Part shown: one piece after another, positions 58,401-64,000 of the stretch | Layout: the number at the start of each line of letters is the position of its first letter | How positions within the stretch are numbered: position 1 is the first letter of the stretch | Assembly (NCBI RefSeq): GCF_029962835.1 | Contig: NC_080589.1 | Coordinates: 24,477,586 to 24,541,585, forward strand | Source of the DNA: Magnolia sinica | Taxonomy: Eukaryota > Streptophyta > Magnoliopsida > Magnoliales > Magnoliaceae | Length of the DNA stretch: 64,000 bases | Direction: 5' to 3' | Program-made: the position numbers and the translations under genes | The notes under the pieces: generated by a model | The model's input: the letters and a program-made list of their open reading frames with translations, nothing else | The model's database searches: none | Told to the model about the DNA's origin: nothing

Positions 58401-58412
58401 GAAGAAACTTAT

Positions 58413-61105
58413 TATAACGTCCTGGAAAAATTCATACAAAAACCTGAGTACGACCTCAAGCAGAACAACCCAAGGACCGCACCTGGTTGTATAATTTAGA
58501 TGGGATTCAATTAAAATGTTAGGTAATCAGTGGATTAAGCTTAGGCCACCATTTTCATAAATGGGGAGGCCTAAAACCATGAGTACCACTAACCCAATGC
58601 CATCTTAAGACCTAGGAGAAATCCCAAGGGCCTGTCACTCTTGGGAGTACATTGAAACTCTGTAACGGACCTAAACTGCACGTCGGAGGTCTAATGACCT
58701 TGAAATTATAGGACGATGTCTGTCCTGCTAGGCTTGACAACCATCACGGGAATCAGGCCCAGATAGTGTCCAGAAATGCCTCAATTTGAGCCGTGAATTA
58801 AGAGCGTGAGAAATATGAATATCCTTAGAAAATGGCCCTTGGGCCATTTGTATCCCATTCGCTCTACGCAAAGTTGAGAATTTTTCAACTCACCCCCTTT
58901 CTCTCATATACGAATTTCCTAAACCCTAGAGAGGGAGAGAAGAGAAAAGAGAGAATAGAGAAAGGAAAACTTAGAAAAATTCGCTGCGACTGTAGGAGAT
59001 CTTCCCCCACGCCTCCATGGGCCTAATTACCACCGTGTTTCACGACCGAGATGCTTTCAGCTACAACTTAGTGTAAGAAATACCAACCTTAATAGTGATA
59101 TAGATCTCCCGTATGGTTTTTCTCCAACCTGGCTAACCCGTTTAATCATCTAGGTCCACGAGGTATGGTTTTTAGAAACATAGTCTTAAGACCGTGTCCG
59201 AATTGATCGTGGTACCGAAAGGTGCGGACTATAAACACTTAGGTTACAGTTTATCAATGCTTTCAATACAGCTAATGATTTATGTTTGCCGTGATTATTA
59301 ACGTATTGTCTTAAACACATCAATTCCTATATGAGATACACTTATGAATTGTGATGAGTAAATGATGTAACCCATGTATTTGATGAAATGTTTAAATGAG
59401 AAATAGAAAATGACTAGTGCTTGCCATGATTGTTAATCTAAGATTCATCGTTGTCATATACATATAGACTTCTCTGTGTAATGAATTGACAAAATGTATG
59501 TTGTAACTAACGTAGTCAATTTATTCAATAAATTGTCTAGATGAGAAATCATTGGTGATTCGTACTTACTATGAGTATTAAGGTACGATTCTTATTGTCT
59601 TATGCACATGTATATTTATCTCTATGTAACTAATTGACAAATGTGAGTTGTAGTTAACATGGACTATGTGTTTGATGAAATGCCCAAATGAGAAATTCAC
59701 GAGGATGGCTTGTCAAATACTGATATGAATTTCACGTGAGTGTTAGTAGCATGTGGGTAGGAATGGGGCTACAATCATAGCCCAGGCAATCGGTAAACGC
59801 CTATGTTGGGTGGCTGATTTAGTATGGCCACCTTGGGTAAGCCTAAAAGATACGGGTCATACGACGACGAGTGCCGACAGTGGCTAGGCCACGAGGGGCG
59901 CTTATGCGCTCCATGTCAATTAGGTCAGCGTGCGACCATACCAATCAAGCTTGCCTAACAAATCAGTTGACTTATTATGTATTTACTATATATGGTTGCG
60001 ACTGTTTGAATCTAAGATACCCATCACCAATGTATAGATCCACCTTTAACAATGGTACCACGATCCTCAAGTCTCGTGAGCCGGGCAGGGTGGTATGAGA
60101 CACCGTGTTCGTGCTTTGGCCACGCTGGGGTGCCCGTAGTGACCATGAGCATCACTTCTTGCAACTTGCCTATCGTATGTGTTTATCTGGAGTGACAAAT
60201 GGATCCATAACACAAGAAGAGGACTGCTGCGATTGTCTGATCCTTAACGTTCGATTTGGGATCAATATTTAAAAAGGGAGGTACCATAGCTTCCCAAACT
60301 TACTGTATGAATGAGCATAATTAATCACTTGGTTAACATGACCATGCATTACACTGGATTAGTTAGAATGTGACAAAAAGGCGTTGGAGTTGCACATTTG
60401 AGGAAGTGTTGTCATATGCGAAACAGGATTTCAGAGTCGTGTGTTGAGGGAGCATTGATGGGTGAGGGCATACATCATTACTTGCACTCCATTTCTGCAT
60501 TAAAAAGAATAGTTAGGAAGTGATTGTTTATGATTGCCTTATCATTACTGCTTGATTGACTTGATAACATGTGTAACTTTTACCTTATAGAACCACTGAG
60601 TTGATCACTCACTCCCACTCTGGGATGGTATTTTAAAACACCAACCAAACACTGATTTAGATGTAGGTACAGACGACATCTATGCTCTGGAGCAGGACTT
60701 CTTGGATGAGGAGTAATTCTCCTACTTCCAACTCTCGGGCAGGTCGATGTAGGCTATGTACCATTGCTCAAGGGACACTGGGCATCAAGGCTTAGTTGAA
60801 CACATTTACATTACCACATTTTGTACATTTTGAAATTATACATGTATATATTGAACCTGGTCACGTACTCATACTCTAGAAGAAATTTTGTGAAACATCT
60901 GCATACTTACATAGACATGTTTTAGAATTCCGCACTTGCTTAACTTCATAAAATATGGAGTATGATACGTCATTTAGTAAAATTTCATGCATGCTTAATC
61001 AATCAACATGAAAGAAATCAGAAAACTATCTTCCACAGGACATAAGTGATGTTCGGAATCTCGGGAGTCGAGCCTTGCTCGACCCTAGAAATTCAGGGCG
61101 TTACA
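58413..61105 (+). repeat. 5' LTR of the Del/Tekay-like element (about 2.7 kb)
   Basis: Starts TATAACGTCCTGG, where TGTAACGTCC would be expected, and ends AGGGCGTTACA. Bases 59286-59700 hold three degenerate tandem units starting near 59286, 59421 and 59566, with words TTGCCGTGATTATTAA, TTGATGAAATG and ATGAGAAAT. No gene lies inside. Confidence 0.78.
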
Positions 61106-61108
61106 AGT

Positions 61109-61119
61109 TGGTATTCGGC
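61109..61119 (+). promoter_or_regulatory. Primer-binding site of the Del/Tekay-like element
   Basis: TGGTATTCGGC three bases after the LTR resembles the TGGTATCAGAGC site complementary to initiator tRNA-Met, the usual primer for this lineage, with several changes. Confidence 0.65.
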
Positions 61120-61953
61120 ATGAATTGGATTAAACTGGACCTAGAGTAATAGGTTATCACGACACACTCTAACGCACTCTGATGACTTAGGAAGGGGGTG
61201 ATGGAATTTAGAGATGATATTAGAATCCCAAGGTTTCACCGATAAACGAGATAAAGCTTTTAGTTTCGTCAACAACTTATAACTGAGGGACTTAGATCAT
61301 GAGTAGTGACCTAAGTCGCCTCTGGGTCGTCAGTTGACGGATTTGGGTCGTCAGTTGACGAATTTCGAATCTGAGACGGATTTAAAAGACGTGATTAAAC
61401 GTCCGTCAGACCGCAATGAGTGGACCCGACCAGCCTAAAGCTCAAATTAATGAGTTTAGTGGGGCCCAGGGGGTCCCACAGAGTGATAACATCGGTCCTG
61501 AGGGGGGTGGCCACCGCTAGAAAGACCAGAGGGGTGCGGCGGCGCACCGCCAAAAACACCAGTGGGGCGCGATGCCTCGCGGGATCGGCGGCGCACCGCC
61601 GGATTGTCTAGCAGAGCATGGCGGTGTGCCACCGCCGGCCCTATCATGTGGGCCCCTCCCACATGTGGGGGTCCACTCAAACGGCCCTACCACTTCCCCT
61701 TTGTTCATTTTCAACCCTTTCCAAACCCCTCTAGCCCTCCAAACTCTCCAAAAACCCTCCCTCTCTCTCAAATCTCCATTTCTATACTTCTGAATCCAGC
61801 TTTTTCTTAACATTCTACACCCTTCACCCTAATCTCTCTTAATCTTCCTTTGCTCTTCTTCCCTCTTGCTCATTTGAGCATTAATTCATCACCTAGGGCT
61901 CCCAAAACACTTGTTTCTTAAAATCCCTCCTTTTCACACTCCTTTCCACCTCC
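61120..61953 (+). other. Leader of the Del/Tekay-like element with GC-rich hairpins
   Basis: No gene is supported. Between about 61530 and 61645 three GGCGGYRYRCCRCCGCC-like inverted repeats occur (for example GCGGCGGCGCACCGCC and GGCGGCGCACCGCC). The long open frames across this GC-rich part on both strands are probably due to base composition. Confidence 0.5.
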
Positions 61954-63170
61954 ATGGCCCTTTTTGAGATAGTGGCCACCATTTTCTCCATTTCAACGCT
62001 CCTTTCCCTTATGGGGAAGAAAGGAGCGGCCCCGGGTGAGGCCGAGCCAAGTCGTCTGAGCCGTTCCAAGAAGAAAACAAGTGCCGGGGCAAGTTCGAGC
62101 ACAGAACGGAGGTCAAAGCAGGACCTTGACCCCCACATCCCGATAGAAAGGTCACTACCGGCGGGCATCAAACTTAGTAAGTTCCATCATCGTAAAGTTG
62201 TTTTTGAAGCTCATGTGGATGAAAAATTATTTGGGATGTACCCGGTCATCGACCACCGAGAATGGATGAGGTCCTATGTTTGAAGGCAAGACACATGCTA
62301 GTGAGGGCTCCATGCCGGCCTTCTACGCACATACAAAGGACCTGACTCTTGATCCTCTCCAGTTTATTATTCCTTTGGGAAGAACAAAAACTAGAGTTAA
62401 TGTGGACATGATAGCCCGCATTATGGGAGTTGAGCGCAGCATTGTGTATGCCAGTGAGACTAATCTCACTGATGGGTAGGAGAGAAATCGTTGCACACGC
62501 TTCCTTTACGGTCGACTCATTGAGTGGAGGTGAGAGAATAGCCTCATAACGATGCGCATGACCAACAATTATCGCCTGCTCCACCATATATGCACGTACA
62601 ATGTGTATCCTAGATGGAGTAACCACACGAAATGCACTAGATTTATGGTGGATTTCCTGTACTGATCTGGATAGGGAGAGAAGGTGTGCTTACCCACTCT
62701 TGCCTTGACTCAGATAGTGATGGTGGTGCAATCTGCTAGGAGGGATTCGTCCCTCCCATTTGACTGACTGGTTTGCAAGATTATCTATAACTTTGGGTTC
62801 CAGCTCCACATGGACAATCTCGCTACTATCAACTACATCAACGAGAAGACCCTCAACAACATAAATATATGTCCCAGATAATGCCAGGCCCGACTTGAAA
62901 AATTCGGGGATGAGATAGAGGAGGAGACAGAAGAAGAGGAAGAAGGAGAGGAATAGGAACAGGAAGAAAAATGGGAGGCTCAGGACTCCAACTGGGAACC
63001 TCCCACGGCTCGTGATGACCGCCAAGATCAGGCCGCCCATGATGCCTGTCTAGCCAAGATTGAGGAAAATTAAGAATATCTGAAGAAGAAATTCAAGAGG
63101 ATGTCTCATACTCTAAAGGCCTTCCACCTTTGCCAGAATCAGAGGATTAGTAGAGTAGTTTGTAATTTCT
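61954..63170 (+). pseudogene. Transposase_32-like reading frame in the gag leader, broken
   Basis: The first frame (61954-62283, 109 residues) starts with a basic leader (MGKKGAAPGEAEPSRLSRSK). It then gives FHHRKVVFEAHVDEKLFGMY and IDHREWMRSYV, stops, and continues in other frames with FEGKTHASEGSMPAFYAH, LGRTKTRVNVDMIARIMGVE and NRCTRFLYGRLIEW. Farther on (62880-63100) comes an acidic Glu-rich run and a coil-like tail. The pattern resembles the 'putative plant transposon protein' domain (Transposase_32, PF20167 as I recall) found in several plant retroelements. Its role is unknown. Stops at 62281 and 62477 and later frame changes make it dead. Confidence 0.55.
61974..62096 (+). repeat. Direct repeat of the gag leader, upstream copy
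   Basis: Matches 63614-63736 without gaps, 94 of 112 bases by hand count (about 84%) from ATTTTCTCCATTTC to ACCGGGGCAA or its equivalent. Both copies encode the same basic peptide style (KKxAxPxEAxPSRxSxSKKKT). Confidence 0.85.
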
Positions 63171-63613
63171 TTTTGTAATATCCTTAGATAGGCTTAGTTT
63201 ACTAGTTGGGGTTGTAAATGATGAAATCCTTTTGTTTTAATCAGCCATCATGCATTCTCTGTGACAAATTTTGTTTAATGAAATGCATGGAGCTTCTTTT
63301 GTTTTAGTAATGCGTAGAATGTTTGGAAAAGTTGATGATGTGTGTACGATATTACTCTAATCACATGAATGTTATACCCTATGTTGTATATAGGGAATGC
63401 CTACTAAAACCAATTGAAATGTGGCACGTCTCCCACCTGGCGGGTTGGTTGACTGAGCCCCTCTCCCAAATGATACCCAGCAGGGCCATAGTTTGGGTCC
63501 AGGCAGTGAGACAAAGTCGAACTCACAACTGGCCACTGGCCCTACAAATGAACTCTGGCTAAGTGTGCCACCAGTTCTAGGTCAGAACCATGCTTCTTCA
63601 TTGGCGCCACCCA
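63171..63613. other. Spacer before gag
   Basis: AT-rich from 63171 to 63320, then short open frames without recognisable domains. Confidence 0.35.
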
Positions 63614-64000
63614 CGCCGCCATTTTCTCCATTTCGACACTCATTTCCCATATGTGGAAGAAAAAAGCGGTTCCGGACGAGGCCGGGCCAAGTCGTCCGAG
63701 TTGTTCCAAGAAGAAGACAACTACCGGGGCAACGACTACATGTGGGTTTTTTGAGCGTTTTCAACGCCTCCGTCCTCCCACGTTCGTGGTTACCCATAAA
63801 CCCGAGGAGGTCGAGTATTGGTTAGATCGAATATCTAAGATGATAAAGCCATTACACTGCTCCGAGGTGGAATAAGTCGAGCTTGTTACATACATGTTTG
63901 AGAAGGAGGTCAGCTTGTGGTGGGACAGTGTCCTACGAACCGTGCCTGCAGGATTTGTGTGGACATAGGACGGGTTCGAGACACGTTTCCACGAGAAATA
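63614..64000 (+). pseudogene. Start of gag of the Del/Tekay-like element, with stops
   Basis: The second copy of the leader (MWKKKAVPDEAGPSRPSCSK at 63651) leads directly into the gag core: FFERFQRLRPPTF, EEVEYWLDRISKMIKPLHC, a TAA at 63873-63875, then in the same frame LVTYMFEKEVSLWWDSVL, a TAG near 63967 and DGFETRFHEK. It is the retrotransposon gag domain (Pfam Retrotrans_gag style, WWxxV). It runs off the window. Confidence 0.8.

Larger units (their letters stand above)
53896..58412 (-). mobile_element. Decayed Copia retrotransposon, minus strand, 5' end cut off
   Basis: Domains run from high to low coordinates in Copia order: gag zinc knuckle, protease, integrase, RT, RNase H, polypurine tract, 3' LTR. 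A Del/Tekay-like LTR at 58413 removes the 5' LTR and most of gag. A TGATG-type solo LTR (55855-56557) lies between integrase and RT. Confidence 0.88.
58413..64000 (+). mobile_element. Del/Tekay-like Ty3/gypsy element, 5' part, running off the window
   Basis: The LTR, primer site, long leader, a Transposase_32-like segment and the first part of gag are present. The start is inside the Copia gag. The gag core wording (FERFQRLRPPTFVVTHKPEE, WLDRISKMIKPLHCSE) fits chromovirus Gag of the Del/Tekay lineage. Confidence 0.8.

Noticed and set aside
61456..61813. Overlapping open frames on both strands of the GC-rich leader
   Set aside because: High GC lowers stop frequency; frames on both strands overlap and none has a recognisable domain.
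1..64000. tRNA or rRNA genes, CRISPR arrays, telomere-type repeats
   Set aside because: Looked for by eye and not found; the only tRNA-related words are retrotransposon primer sites.

Overview
This is a 64 kb stretch of plant nuclear DNA made mostly of transposable elements. The evidence is plant-type LTR retrotransposon lineages (Tat, Athila, Del/Tekay-like, Copia), many short inverted-repeat elements, microsatellites, and two small intron-free plant host genes. I see no bacterial features, tRNA, rRNA or CRISPR. The host species cannot be fixed from the window. The abundant inverted-repeat family with GGGCCCACC near its ends reminds me of magnoliid genomes, but that is memory, not proof.

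Layout. 1-5764 is the 3' half of a Tat-lineage Ty3/gypsy element: a broken integrase, a broken gene on the opposite strand, and a 3' LTR with a 106-bp tandem array. 5765-11577 is a cluster of foldback (inverted-repeat) elements with a small hAT element and a 21-bp-period minisatellite. 12114-12554 is a host gene resembling plant PNRC/EDC1-type short proline-rich proteins. 13868-40497 is a second Tat element bounded by identical GTAAG duplications. It is split by an Athila-type element (18227-29327, near-identical LTRs) and by a hAT-type element (32132-37518). The hAT element holds foldback sequence that was itself hit by a solo LTR (33148-37230). Taking out the two insertions leaves a Tat element of about 10.1 kb. 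40503-49765 is anonymous repeat-derived DNA with microsatellites, a TGATG-type solo LTR and a possible CACTA end. 49766-52450 has three more foldback elements, two with clear 9-bp duplications. 53129-53788 is the second host gene, a DUF679 (DMP) membrane protein. 53896-58412 is a decayed Copia element on the minus strand, carrying a second TGATG-type solo LTR. 58413-64000 is the 5' end of a Del/Tekay-like gypsy element: LTR, primer-binding site, leader, a broken Transposase_32-like reading frame and the start of gag.

Relations. The two Tat elements share one plan: sense gag-pol, then an antisense, apparently intron-containing gene (Transposase_28-like domain plus coiled coil). Each copy has a TATA-like box about 199 bp upstream of its start codon. 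That shared antisense unit is the most interesting signal here. Only the two host genes look able to encode intact proteins; every transposon reading frame I examined has stops, frameshifts or truncation. No clearly new biological system is evident beyond the candidates in the findings.
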